DNA from: Flavobacterium gyeonganense
Lineage (GTDB): Bacteria > Bacteroidota > Bacteroidia > Flavobacteriales > Flavobacteriaceae
NCBI RefSeq assembly: GCF_029625295.1
Contig: NZ_CP121112.1
Coordinates: 3,534,001 to 3,598,000, forward strand
Direction: 5' to 3'
DNA length: 64,000 nucleotides
Shown: positions 19,745 to 29,596 of the stretch, in pieces
Layout of the letters: every line of letters begins with the position of its first letter
How positions within the stretch are numbered: the first letter of the stretch is position 1
Made by a program: the position numbers and the translations under genes
Notes under the pieces: generated by a model
Seen by the model: only the letters and a program-made list of their open reading frames with translations
Told to the model about the DNA's origin: nothing
Database searches by the model: none

Positions 19745-22390
19745 ATGATTAAAAAATACTTTTTATTAATAGGTTTTAACACTTATTTCCTTGTTTTTTT
19801 CTTAAATCCAACTAAAGTTTTTTCACAATGTGCGGGCGTGGATTCATCAGTTCCTTTTGAAGTTTGTGATATTCCGAATATTACCAGTCAGGCAATAGAT
19901 CTTTTCCCGTTATTGGGAGTTACTGCTGTACCCGGGGGTACCTGGTCAGATGATGATAATTCGGGAGGTTTAAATGAAACTACGGGTATTTTAAATGCTC
20001 AGATAATTCCTTTCAAAGGAATATATCATTATACTTATACTGTAGCAGGCATAAATGGCTGTACAGATAATTCTGCAACTATCGAAGTTATTATTGGCGG
20101 ATATGCAGGTTTTGCAGAAAAAGCTTCAGCCTGTAGTGATGATACTGCATTTAATCTTTTTCAGATATTCAATGGGGATAGTCATTTAAGCCCACAATCT
20201 GGAGGAAGTTGGTACAATGATACAAATCAGACTGCTTCCTCTAGTGTTATTAATGCAAAAACCTTCGTGCCTGGAACTTATAAATTTACATATTCTATTG
20301 CTGCTATTGGAAGCTGCCCTGCTGTCTCTTCAACAGGATTTGTAACTGTTTTCAGGTCTCCGGAACCGGGAACCCCTGCACCATTAATATTATGTGAAGA
20401 CAGTGATTTTTCGGTGTATTCCAATCTTGACCTAAATGACAGGTTATCTGGACAAGACCCAGGAGGAACATGGACGGATAATAACGGTACAGGACAGATT
20501 ACTTTTATAAAAGATCATAATATAAATGTTCAGCAAATATTTAATACTTATGGAATAGGGGAATATGAATTTACTTATACAGTTTTACCTACAAGTCCGG
20601 TTTGTAATAAAGAAACAGCAGTTGTAAGAATCAAAATTGAAAAGAAATACGATTTTACCGGAGCAAAATTAGAAGTGAGAAATGATATTTGCGAGTCTGA
20701 AATTCAAACCGCTACTTATACGGCAATATTGACACAGGGAATTCAGAACATCCCGAATGGGCAATTTTATGTAACCTACAATGTTTCAGGTCCGAACGGA
20801 GAAACAAAAAGAGTATTAACAACATTTAGCAATGGAGTTTTAACTTTTCCTTTAAGCAGGAATTATTTTCAACAGCCAGGTAGTTTTACAGTCAGAATTA
20901 CAAAAATTGATGAGTCTAGCAGTGAAGGCGGTTGTGTAAATATCATTAATGATTTATCAGATGTTTTGCATGTTTATAAAACGCCGGTTTTAAATGGAGC
21001 TGTTTTTACACTTACTACAGCTTGTCAGAATAAAAGTTCTCAGGCATCAATTTCAAATGCTTCAGGATTAGAAGACGGAACTTACATCATTAAGTATAAT
21101 GTTTCAGGATCCAATACAGCAACAGGACAAACGGCAACCATAGAGGTACTGGGAGGAAATGCAAATTTTACAATTCCGTCAAACTTAAATGCAAACAGCG
21201 GAAATTCAATTATTATAATTACAAACGTTACAAATGCGGCAACTCCTTACTGTACCAATACAGCTAACTTAATTGGGAATTTAATTATAAATAAATTGCC
21301 TGATGCATCGAATCTTAAGGTTGAAGTGTTGGATGATTGTATTAATAAACCTTTTAAGGCTTCAGTTTCCGGCTTAGGTACGCTTACCAATGTTACTATT
21401 TCATATCTTTTATCAGGCAGTAATACTGCAGCCTTACAAACTATTAGTTTAGCGGCTACAAATGGAAAAGCAGACTTTATAATCCCGGCTGTGTTATTGC
21501 CCAATACAGGACCGACTGCTATATCGATTGTCAATCTGGTAAATAATGACAATTCCTGTGATGTTAATTTGACAACAGTTTCTGATGCGTTTGTACTAAA
21601 TCCTATTCCGGTAGCACCAACTGCAGCGGACCGGTCATTTTGTAAAATTGAAAGAGCTACAATTGCAAATTTAGTCCCAAATGGAAGTCAGTACAAATGG
21701 TATAATTCATCAGCTCTTACCACACCTTTGGCTAATACGTATGTTTTAAAAACAGAGGATTATTGGCTAACCGAAACTTCAGCAGCGGGGTGTACCTCAC
21801 CTGCTACTATGATTAAGGTTACAGTAAGCGATTCACCAGCACCAGTTTTAGATGTTGATGGACAAAATTTTTGTGGTTTAGAAAATCCTGCTATTTTAGA
21901 TTTATCTAATAACACCAATGTGGCATCAACAGTAGTCTGGTACGATGCTTTAAGTAATGGTAATTTGCTTGCTGCGTCAACGCCTCTTACAGACAATACA
22001 ACTTATTATGGTTTCGATATATCAACTTCTACAAATTGTATTTCAGAAGATCATTTAGAAGTGAAGGTGTCCTTGAGTCATTGTGATGAAACCGAATATG
22101 AAACATTTTTTGTTCCGGACGGATTCTCACCAAACGGAGATAATGTAAACGATACTTTTAAAATCCTTAAAATTGATTTTTTATATCCAAATTATTCTCT
22201 CGAAATTTATAATCGGTACGGCAATGTTATGTTTAAAGGAAATAGAAACAAACCGGATTGGGATGGTAGAAATTTAGAAGGAGGAGGTTTTGGTGACGGA
22301 GTAGCGCCAAATGGGGTCTATTTTTATGTTATCCATTTTAATAAAGATAATAAACCGCCTCAGCAAGGTCGTCTTTATTTAAATAGATAA
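19745..22390 (+). CDS. Large secreted protein with T9SS type B sorting domain
   Basis: An 881-residue cell-surface protein. An N-terminal signal peptide ends near FSQC. Repeated beta-sandwich-like modules follow (patterns GGTWSDD, GGSWYND, GGTWTDN in the first 250 residues, then PKD/SprB-like repeats). The last ~90 residues carry the gliding-motility-associated C-terminal domain with VPDGFSPNGDNVNDTF, IYNRYGN and WDGR, the type B signal for export by the type IX secretion system. Type B cargo is often encoded next to a PorP/SprF protein, and one follows 28 bp downstream. It is likely a surface adhesin or matrix protein. No enzymatic domain is seen. Confidence 0.85.
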   Translation: MIKKYFLLIGFNTYFLVFFLNPTKVFSQCAGVDSSVPFEVCDIPNITSQAIDLFPLLGVTAVPGGTWSDDDNSGGLNETTGILNAQIIPFKGIYHYTYTVAGINGCTDNSATIEVIIGGYAGFAEKASACSDDTAFNLFQIFNGDSHLSPQSGGSWYNDTNQTASSSVINAKTFVPGTYKFTYSIAAIGSCPAVSSTGFVTVFRSPEPGTPAPLILCEDSDFSVYSNLDLNDRLSGQDPGGTWTDNNGTGQITFIKDHNINVQQIFNTYGIGEYEFTYTVLPTSPVCNKETAVVRIKIEKKYDFTGAKLEVRNDICESEIQTATYTAILTQGIQNIPNGQFYVTYNVSGPNGETKRVLTTFSNGVLTFPLSRNYFQQPGSFTVRITKIDESSSEGGCVNIINDLSDVLHVYKTPVLNGAVFTLTTACQNKSSQASISNASGLEDGTYIIKYNVSGSNTATGQTATIEVLGGNANFTIPSNLNANSGNSIIIITNVTNAATPYCTNTANLIGNLIINKLPDASNLKVEVLDDCINKPFKASVSGLGTLTNVTISYLLSGSNTAALQTISLAATNGKADFIIPAVLLPNTGPTAISIVNLVNNDNSCDVNLTTVSDAFVLNPIPVAPTAADRSFCKIERATIANLVPNGSQYKWYNSSALTTPLANTYVLKTEDYWLTETSAAGCTSPATMIKVTVSDSPAPVLDVDGQNFCGLENPAILDLSNNTNVASTVVWYDALSNGNLLAASTPLTDNTTYYGFDISTSTNCISEDHLEVKVSLSHCDETEYETFFVPDGFSPNGDNVNDTFKILKIDFLYPNYSLEIYNRYGNVMFKGNRNKPDWDGRNLEGGGFGDGVAPNGVYFYVIHFNKDNKPPQQGRLYLNR

Positions 22391-22418
22391 TCCTTCATTT
22401 ACTTTTAATATCATCTCA

Positions 22419-23303
22419 ATGAAAAAAATAATACTTTTTATAAGTTTCCTTTTTTACGTTACATTCTCATCCGCCCAGCAAGATCCCGAATACACTCATT
22501 ATATGTATAATATGAGTGTCGTAAATCCGGCTTATGCAACCGGTACTGCTGCTATGATGAACTTAGGAGGGTTATACAGGACACAATGGGTTGGAGCAGT
22601 AGGTGCGCCAAAAACATTTACTTTTTTTGGTCATACCGCTTTAAGCGAAAAGATTGAAGTCGGTGCTTCTTTAATTTCAGATGATATTGGGGATGGCGCA
22701 AAAAAAGAAAATAATTTCTATGCTGATTTTGCTTATGTACTTCAATTACAAGGTAAAAATAAACTTTCTTTAGGATTAAAAGCAGGCTTTACTTCTTTAC
22801 AAACGAATTTTAACGGATTTCGTTTTACTGATCCCGCTACAGATTTGGCTTTCGCCGAAAATATAAACGTTACAAAGCCTAATATTGGAGCAGGAGCCTA
22901 TTATTTTACGGATAAATATTATGTGGGATTGTCTGTTCCGAATTTATTGAGTTCAAAACATATCGAAGAAAAATCAGGAATAAATGCTTTCGGTTCCGAA
23001 GAAATTCATATTTTTTTAACTGCCGGATATGTTTTTCAGATTAGTGATGCCTTCAAATTAAAACCTGCATTTATGTCCAGATTTGTTTCCGGTGCACCCA
23101 TTTCAGTCGATATAACAGCCAATGTTTTGTATAATGAAAAGTTTGAACTTGGTGCTGCATACAGAATTAATGATGCCGTAAGTGCTTTGATGAATATAAA
23201 TGTTACTCCGTCTCTTAGAATTGGATATGCTTATGATTATACTGTTTCAAATTTGGGACAGTTTAATTCAGGGACTCACGAGATTATGCTGCTTTTGACT
23301 TAG
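22419..23303 (+). CDS. PorP/SprF family type IX secretion membrane protein
   Basis: A 294-residue outer-membrane protein with a signal peptide (cleaved near SSAQ) and the family start QQDPEYTHYMYN followed by NPAYATG, then beta-barrel strands to an end in LLLT. SprF is needed for secretion of the adhesin SprB in Flavobacterium johnsoniae, and paralogues pair with other type B cargo. Here it follows the large cargo gene by 28 bp and precedes the OmpA gene by 18 bp. It is therefore probably the dedicated partner of that cargo. It is not proven to be SprF itself, so no symbol is given. Confidence 0.9.
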   Translation: MKKIILFISFLFYVTFSSAQQDPEYTHYMYNMSVVNPAYATGTAAMMNLGGLYRTQWVGAVGAPKTFTFFGHTALSEKIEVGASLISDDIGDGAKKENNFYADFAYVLQLQGKNKLSLGLKAGFTSLQTNFNGFRFTDPATDLAFAENINVTKPNIGAGAYYFTDKYYVGLSVPNLLSSKHIEEKSGINAFGSEEIHIFLTAGYVFQISDAFKLKPAFMSRFVSGAPISVDITANVLYNEKFELGAAYRINDAVSALMNINVTPSLRIGYAYDYTVSNLGQFNSGTHEIMLLLT

Positions 23304-23321
23304 ATTTATTAGGAAGAGGAT

Positions 23322-25486
23322 ATGATAAATCACCAAGATTCTTTTAAAATGAGAAATATGAACAAACTACTCGTTATTATATTCGTATTTTCTATACAGT
23401 TTATAAAAGCCCAGGATCAGGATTTGAGCAGGGCTAAGCGTTTTTTTGACAGAACATATTATACTGAGGCTATTGTTTTATATGAGAAATTAGCTGATGA
23501 AAAACCTTCGCAGGAAGTCATTAAAAACCTCGCGGATTCCTATTATTATACGAACGATTTGATAAAAGCACAGCGTTACTACAGGCTCTTAATTAAAAAT
23601 TATGATAAAGATTTAGACCGAAATTACTATTTCAAATATGCCCAAACCCTCAAAGCTACAGAGAATTTGGAAGAAGCAACCGAAGCTTTAAAAACATATT
23701 ATTCAAAATCTGCCAATATTGAAGATTTATCGAATTTTGAAAAAGAGATCAAAACATTAGAAAATGTTGCTGCAATTGGAAACCGTTTCGAAATTAAAAA
23801 TTTAGCCATCAATACCCCAAATTCAGAGTTTGGAGCTGTAAAATACAACGACAGCCTGGTTTTTGCCGGAGTGAAACTAAAACCGGGATTATTTGATAAA
23901 AAGTACAAATGGGATAATGCTACCTACCTGAATTTGGTTGCTGTTCCTGTCAAAAATATAAATTCACAGGAACAGATAACACATTATTTTTCGAATGAAT
24001 TAAAAACCGGAATGCATGAGTCGAATGCTGTTTTTACAAAAGACGGCAAAACAATTTATTTTACCCGTAATAATTCTAAAAACGGCAGCAAAAGAAAAAA
24101 TGACGAAAAAATTTCAAATCTCCAGATTTTTAAAGCCGAATTGGTTAACGGAAAATGGACCAATATTGTTTCCCTTCCTTTTAATAGTGACAATTATTCT
24201 GTAGAACATCCCGCTTTAAGTACTGACGAAAAAGTATTGTATTTTGCTTCCGATATGCCGGGAACATTAGGCTCTTTTGATATTTATTCAGTAAATATAA
24301 ATCAGGGCGCTTTTGATACGCCTAAAAATTTAGGTCCAATTATCAATACAGACAAAAGAGAACAGTTTCCATTTCTTTCAAAAGATAACAAACTCTATTT
24401 CTCATCTGATGGACATTTAGGATATGGATCCCTTGATATTTTCGTTTCTGAAATTAAAGGAAAAGAATACGAAAAACCAGTAAATGTTGGTTTACCTGTT
24501 AATTCCAATTTAGATGATTTTTCATTTTACTTTGATTCCGATACTAAAGAAGGCTATTTTGCTTCAAACAGAAAAGGAGGAAAAGGAAGTGATGATATTT
24601 ATCAGTTAAAAGAAATTAAGGATTTGGTAGTTGAAGATTGTAAACAGTTTATTACCGGAATCATAACAGATGCTGATACAAAACTAGCTTTAGAAAATGC
24701 AATTGTAGAACTTCAGGATGCGGAAAAAAACAGCTGAACTTAGTAAAAACAACTATTGACGGAAAATTTAGCTTTACTGTGCCATGTGAAGCTTCTTATA
24801 CGGTCTTAGCTTCTAGAGAAAATTATACCAGTAACTCAAAATCGTTAACCTCAGGTAAGACCAGAAATGCGAATAACGATGCTTCAATAACATTAAAATC
24901 GTTGGAGATTATAAAGCAGGAAGAAAAACAGATAGCAGAAAATAAAAGGAAACAGGAACTTATTATAGAAGAAGAAAATAAGAAAAAAGAAGCTCTTGCA
25001 ATAATCGCTTTAAAAGAGTCAGAAAAAAGAGCCAAAGCTGATAAAATTGCTGCAGCAGAAGTAAAGAAAAAAGAAAAGGTTGATCAGATTTTAGCTCAGG
25101 AAAAAGATGTTGTAAGGGATAAAGACAGACTTATTATTAAAACAGATCCTATTTATTTTGATTACAATATGTGGTATATACGAAAAGAATCAAAAGTAGT
25201 TTTGGGAAGGGTAGTAGAGCTAATGAAGAAATATCCCGGAATGGTAATCGAAATCGGTTCACATACCGATTCAAGAGGAAATGCTAAATTCAACGAAGAT
25301 TTATCACAAAAAAGAGCAGTTTCTACCAGAGAGTTTATCATACAATCAGGAATTGATGCTAAAAGGATAACTGCCAAAGGGTATGGAGAATCTGTTCCAA
25401 TTATAAAATGCAAAACAGATGCTGCCTGCTCAGAAGAGGAACACGAGCTGAACAGAAGATCTGAATTTGTCATTAAAAATTTGTAG
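23322..25486 (+). CDS. OmpA family protein with PD40-like repeats, interrupted by one frameshift
   Basis: Two frames (23322-24737 and 24779-25486, the second open from the join) together encode about 710-720 residues. ATG 23349 or 23358 (MNKLLVII) is the likelier start, just before the signal peptide. There is a TPR-like N-terminal part, then PD40 beta-propeller units (FASDMPGTLGSFDIY, FSSDGHLGYGSLDIF, FASNRKGGKGSDDIY), a carboxypeptidase-like segment, a Lys/Glu coiled coil and a C-terminal OmpA domain binding peptidoglycan (GSHTDSRGNAKFNEDLS). The break is an A7 run at 24724-24730; one added A restores EKKQLNLVK. It closes a cargo-PorP-OmpA operon typical of flavobacteria. Confidence 0.85.
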
Positions 25487-25509
25487 ATTTTTGAATAATA
25501 AATTTAACT

Positions 25510-25536
25510 AAGAAGCCTTTCCATGGCTTCTTTTTT
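25510..25536 (+). terminator. Rho-independent terminator of the T9SS operon
   Basis: Stem AAGAAGCC/GGCTTCTT with a loop of about 7 nt and a T run, 24 bp after the OmpA stop. Confidence 0.8.
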
Positions 25537-25578
25537 ATTAATTTTATAGGATAACCATGAAATTAAAAATATCAATTT

Positions 25579-26058
25579 ATGAAAAAGCTAGTTTTATCCT
25601 GTCTGATTATGTCTCTATCCGGACTGCAAAGTTGTAAAAATGAGGAAAAACAAAAAGAAGCGGAAGCAATAAATGCTGAAGCTGAAAAAGTGGTAAGTAC
25701 ACAATGTTATAAAGCAGTTTATGAAGACGATACTATTGATTTAAAATTGAATACTTTAAAAAATGGTAAAATAAGCGGAAACATGTCAATGAAAGTTTCG
25801 GGCGCCGCAGAAAGAATTGGCGAAATCAAAGGGGAATTTCATGGAGATACTTTATTTGCAGATTATACTTTTACAGAGGGAACAAATAAAAAAACGTTCA
25901 AAAATCCGATGGCATTTTTAAAAAAAGACAAACAGCTTATCTTAGGAAACGGAACAATGCAGACTACAATGGGTGTGACGTATCTGGTTAAAGACAAACC
26001 AATTGACTTTGAACGTGTAAAATATAAGTTTGACAGCATTGACTGCGTTGGTAAGTAA
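25579..26058 (+). CDS. Small lipoprotein, unrecognised
   Basis: A 159-residue lipoprotein: the signal peptide ends in the lipobox LQSC with Cys19 as the lipid anchor, then a Glu/Ala/Lys-rich linker. The rest is beta-rich with alternating strands (YEDDTIDLKLNTLKNGKISG and GDTLFADYTF), a pattern seen in small beta-barrel envelope lipoproteins such as NlpE-like or META-type proteins. I cannot place it in a named family. A single Cys in CYKAVY and another in DCVGK at the C-terminus could form a disulphide. It is flanked by terminators, so it is monocistronic. Confidence 0.7.
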   Translation: MKKLVLSCLIMSLSGLQSCKNEEKQKEAEAINAEAEKVVSTQCYKAVYEDDTIDLKLNTLKNGKISGNMSMKVSGAAERIGEIKGEFHGDTLFADYTFTEGTNKKTFKNPMAFLKKDKQLILGNGTMQTTMGVTYLVKDKPIDFERVKYKFDSIDCVGK

Positions 26059-26106
26059 AACGGTCAGGAAGTAGAAAATTTAGATAATTTTGGTTACTTG
26101 TAAAAA

Positions 26107-26140
26107 ATAAAAGCCGTTTCAAACTAATGAAACGGCTTTA
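26107..26140. terminator. Bidirectional rho-independent terminator
   Basis: Stem AAAGCCGTTTCA/TGAAACGGCTTT between the convergent lipoprotein and DUF1573 genes. Confidence 0.85.
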
Positions 26141-26161
26141 TTATTTTCTTTAAAATTATTT

Positions 26162-26542
26162 TTATAAAACTTCACCTTTAATTTTTAAGGCAACTCTTCC
26201 GTCAGGATAATTTACAGCATTGGTTTCAACAGTAATCGTTTTACGGATTGGTCCTGCAGCCATGTTATATTTTACGTCAATTTTTCCTTTTTTTCCCGGC
26301 TGTATTGCGCCAGAGGGTTTTGTAACAATAATTGAACTCAATGTAGATTGGGCATCAATAATTAATAAGGGTGCATTTCCGGTATTGGTAAATTCAAACG
26401 AACGGACTGCATTATCGCTCTTAGAAATTTTTCCGTAATCAATAGTGTTGTCCGGAGCTGAAAACTCAATTTTAGGACCGTTTTGAGAATAACCCGCTAC
26501 ACTAAACAATACGATTACAATAAATTTAATAACATTTTTCAT
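26162..26542 (-). CDS. DUF1573 domain-containing protein
   Basis: A 126-residue exported protein with a signal peptide to about residue 19 (GYSQ). It consists of a single immunoglobulin-like DUF1573 module: FDYGKI-type opening (IDYGKISKSDNAVRSFEFTN), NTGNAPLLI, and the GKKGKIDVKY strand. This domain resembles the ASH/MSP fold and is abundant in Bacteroidetes envelopes; its role is unknown. It is convergent with a lipoprotein gene and divergent from valS, and appears monocistronic. Confidence 0.85.
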   Translation of the reverse strand: MKNVIKFIVIVLFSVAGYSQNGPKIEFSAPDNTIDYGKISKSDNAVRSFEFTNTGNAPLLIIDAQSTLSSIIVTKPSGAIQPGKKGKIDVKYNMAAGPIRKTITVETNAVNYPDGRVALKIKGEVL

Positions 26543-26633
26543 TTTGAAATTGTTTTTAAGATAGGAGTAAATATACTTTCTTTTAATTAATACACAAATT
26601 ATTAATTCGTTTTTTATAGTGTACTTAATTATT

Positions 26634-26641
26634 TACTTTTG
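26634..26641 (+). promoter_or_regulatory. Bacteroidetes -7 box upstream of valS
   Basis: TACTTTTG fits TAnnTTTG and would leave a leader of about 140 nt before valS. The -33 element is not clear. Confidence 0.4.
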
Positions 26642-26783
26642 CTGTCAGTTACAAATACAAAAATTAAACCAATTTTTTATTTAATTGTTTCACCATTAAT
26701 TCGTTTCACCGAAAAACAGTAAAAAAACAATTAATAAGTTGTAACAAAACAATTAAACAGTTAAACGAATAAACAACCTATAA

Positions 26784-29417
26784 ATGACAATTCCAGCACA
26801 ATTTGACGCTAAGACGATTGAGAATAAATGGTATGAGTATTGGATGAAAAACAACTATTTTCATTCAGAACCAGATCATAGAACACCGTACACCATTGTA
26901 ATCCCACCGCCAAACGTCACTGGAGTCCTTCACATGGGACATATGTTGAACAATACCATTCAGGATGTTTTAATTCGTCGTGCACGTCTTAAAGGATTCA
27001 ACGCTTGCTGGGTTCCTGGAACAGATCACGCTTCTATTGCAACAGAAGCAAAAGTTGTGGCGAAATTAAAAGCAGAAGGAATCAATAAAAATGATTTAAC
27101 CCGCGAAGAATTCCTAAAACACGCTTGGGAATGGACTGATAAATACGGCGGAACAATCTTAGAGCAGCTTAAAAAATTAGGTGCGTCTTGCGATTGGGAA
27201 CGTACTAAATTCACGATGGATCCAGATATGTCTGCTTCTGTAATTAAGTCATTTGTTGATTTGTATAACAAAGGATTAATTTACAGAGGATACCGAATGG
27301 TAAACTGGGATCCGGAAGCAAAAACTACTTTATCTGATGAAGAAGTAATTTACGAAGAACAACAAGGGAAATTATTTTTCTTAAAATATAAAATCGAAGG
27401 TTCAGAAGATTTCCTGACCATTGCTACAACACGTCCTGAAACTATCTTCGGAGATACTGCTATCTGTATCAACCCGAACGATGAGCGTTTTACCCATTTA
27501 AAAGGTAAAAAAGCGATTGTTCCAATTTGTGGAAGAGTAATTCCAATTATCGAAGATGAATATGTAGATGTAGAATTCGGAACAGGATGTTTAAAAGTTA
27601 CGCCTGCACACGATATGAACGATAAAACGTTGGGTGAAAAACACAATCTGGAAATCGTTGATATTTTTAATGAAGATGCTACTCTAAACAGTTTCGGATT
27701 ACATTATCAGGGAAAAGACCGTTTTGTAGTTCGTACTGAAATTGCAAAAGAATTAGAAGAAATTGGAGCTTTGGCTAAAACCGAAATCCACTTAAATAAA
27801 GTAGGAACTTCTGAAAGAACAAAAGCAGTAATCGAACCAAGACTATCGGATCAATGGTTCCTGAAAATGGAAGAATTAGTGAAACCGGCAATTAAGTCAG
27901 TTTTAGAAACAGGAGATATTAAATTGCATCCAAAACGTTTTGAAAACACATATGCGCATTGGTTAAACAACATCCGCGATTGGAATATTTCACGCCAATT
28001 ATGGTGGGGACAACAAATTCCGGCTTACTATTACGGAGACGGAAAAGAAGATTTTGTAGTTGCAGAAAATATCGAAGACGCATTAAAATTAGCACAAGCT
28101 AAAACCAACAACCAACAACTAACAACCGACAACTTAAAACAAGATGTTGATGCTTTAGATACTTGGTTTTCATCTTGGTTATGGCCAATGTCTGTTTTTG
28201 GCGGAATTATGGATCCGGAAAGTCCAGACTATAAATACTATTATCCAACAAATGACTTAGTAACTGGTCCGGATATTTTATTTTTCTGGGTTGCGAGAAT
28301 GATTATTGCAGGCTACGAATATGCAGGCGAAAAACCATTTACAAATGTATATTTGACTGGTTTAGTTCGTGATAAACAACGTCGTAAAATGTCTAAATCA
28401 TTAGGAAACTCTCCTGATCCTTTAGATTTGATCGACGCATTTGGTGCAGACGGTGTTCGTGTAGGATTGCTTTTAAGTGCTTCTGCAGGAAATGATATTA
28501 TGTTTGATGAAGAATTATGTAATCAGGGAAAAGCGTTTTCAAACAAAATCTGGAATGCTTTCAAATTGATTAAAGGTTGGGAAGTTTCAGAAACTATTCC
28601 ACAGCCAGAATCATCAAAAGTTGCTATTGAATGGTATGAAGCTAAATTGCAGCAGACTTTAGTAGATATTGAAGATAATTTCGAGAAATACAGAATTTCA
28701 GATTCTCTAATGGCAATTTATAAATTGGTTTGGGATGATTTCTGTTCTTGGTTCTTAGAAATGATCAAACCAGCTTACCAACAGCCAATTGACAGCGTAA
28801 CTTTTGCGAAAGCGATCGAAATGTTAGAAAACAATTTGAAGTTGTTGCATCCGTTCATGCCTTTCTTAACGGAAGAAATTTGGCAGTTAATTGCTGAAAG
28901 AACTCCGGAAGAAGCTTTAATTGTTTCAACTTGGCCGGCATTAAAATCTTTTGATGGAAAATTGATTTCTGATTTTGAAAATTCAATTGAAGTAATCTCA
29001 GGAATCAGAACGATTAGAAAAGATAAAAATATTCCTTTTAAAGATACGATTGAATTAAAAGGAATCAATAGCGAAAATGTTTCAACTTATTTTGATTCAA
29101 TTATTACAAAACTAGGGAACATTTCCGCTTTCGAATATGTTTCTGAAAAAGTGGATGGCGCATTGTCTTTCCGTGTAAAATCAAATGAATATTTCATTCC
29201 GATTACAGGAAATATCGACGTTGAAGCTGAAATTGCAAAACTGACAGAAGAATTAAATTATACAAAAGGATTCCTGAAATCTGTTGAAGCAAAACTTTCT
29301 AACGAGAAATTCGTAAACGGAGCTCCGGAAAAAGTTTTAAATATAGAAAAACAAAAACAAGCCGATGCTTTGGCTAAGATTGCAACAATCGAGCAGAGTC
29401 TGGCTGGATTAAAGTAA
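26784..29417 (+). CDS. valS: Valyl-tRNA synthetase
   Basis: An 877-residue class Ia synthetase that charges tRNA-Val and edits mischarged threonine. The HIGH motif is HMGH at 50-53 within PPPNVTGVLHMGHMLN, the KMSKS motif is at 535-539 (RRKMSKSLGNSPDPLD), and the editing domain with TTRPETIFGDTA lies between. An anticodon-binding helical domain and a C-terminal coiled coil (tRNA-binding arm, residues about 810-877) complete it. The length is normal. A local Asn/Gln/Thr-rich stretch near residue 445 (TNNQQLTTDN) looks like a small lineage-specific insertion. It is monocistronic, with a strong hairpin after it. Confidence 0.97.
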   Translation: MTIPAQFDAKTIENKWYEYWMKNNYFHSEPDHRTPYTIVIPPPNVTGVLHMGHMLNNTIQDVLIRRARLKGFNACWVPGTDHASIATEAKVVAKLKAEGINKNDLTREEFLKHAWEWTDKYGGTILEQLKKLGASCDWERTKFTMDPDMSASVIKSFVDLYNKGLIYRGYRMVNWDPEAKTTLSDEEVIYEEQQGKLFFLKYKIEGSEDFLTIATTRPETIFGDTAICINPNDERFTHLKGKKAIVPICGRVIPIIEDEYVDVEFGTGCLKVTPAHDMNDKTLGEKHNLEIVDIFNEDATLNSFGLHYQGKDRFVVRTEIAKELEEIGALAKTEIHLNKVGTSERTKAVIEPRLSDQWFLKMEELVKPAIKSVLETGDIKLHPKRFENTYAHWLNNIRDWNISRQLWWGQQIPAYYYGDGKEDFVVAENIEDALKLAQAKTNNQQLTTDNLKQDVDALDTWFSSWLWPMSVFGGIMDPESPDYKYYYPTNDLVTGPDILFFWVARMIIAGYEYAGEKPFTNVYLTGLVRDKQRRKMSKSLGNSPDPLDLIDAFGADGVRVGLLLSASAGNDIMFDEELCNQGKAFSNKIWNAFKLIKGWEVSETIPQPESSKVAIEWYEAKLQQTLVDIEDNFEKYRISDSLMAIYKLVWDDFCSWFLEMIKPAYQQPIDSVTFAKAIEMLENNLKLLHPFMPFLTEEIWQLIAERTPEEALIVSTWPALKSFDGKLISDFENSIEVISGIRTIRKDKNIPFKDTIELKGINSENVSTYFDSIITKLGNISAFEYVSEKVDGALSFRVKSNEYFIPITGNIDVEAEIAKLTEELNYTKGFLKSVEAKLSNEKFVNGAPEKVLNIEKQKQADALAKIATIEQSLAGLK

Positions 29418-29441
29418 AATCCAAACTTAGTTTTTAAATCC

Positions 29442-29478
29442 AAACCCCGACAGATTTTTTAAAATTTGTCGGGGTTTA
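29442..29478 (+). terminator. Rho-independent terminator after valS
   Basis: Stem AAACCCCGACA/TGTCGGGGTTT. Nearly the same stem recurs at 32939-32975. Confidence 0.85.
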
Positions 29479-29596
29479 TTTTGGACTAAAATGACTAGTT
29501 TTTTATTCAAAAAAATATATTCGACTTTTATGATTTTGTATTTTAAAATGATATAAATTTAATACGATTTTACATTGCTTAAATTTTATTTTTCTA

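Noticed and set aside
28100..28140. Short repeat AACCAACAACTAACAACCGACAAC in valS as a DNA repeat element
   Set aside because: It keeps the reading frame and codes for a small Asn/Gln/Thr-rich insertion in ValS, so it is better seen as part of the protein.
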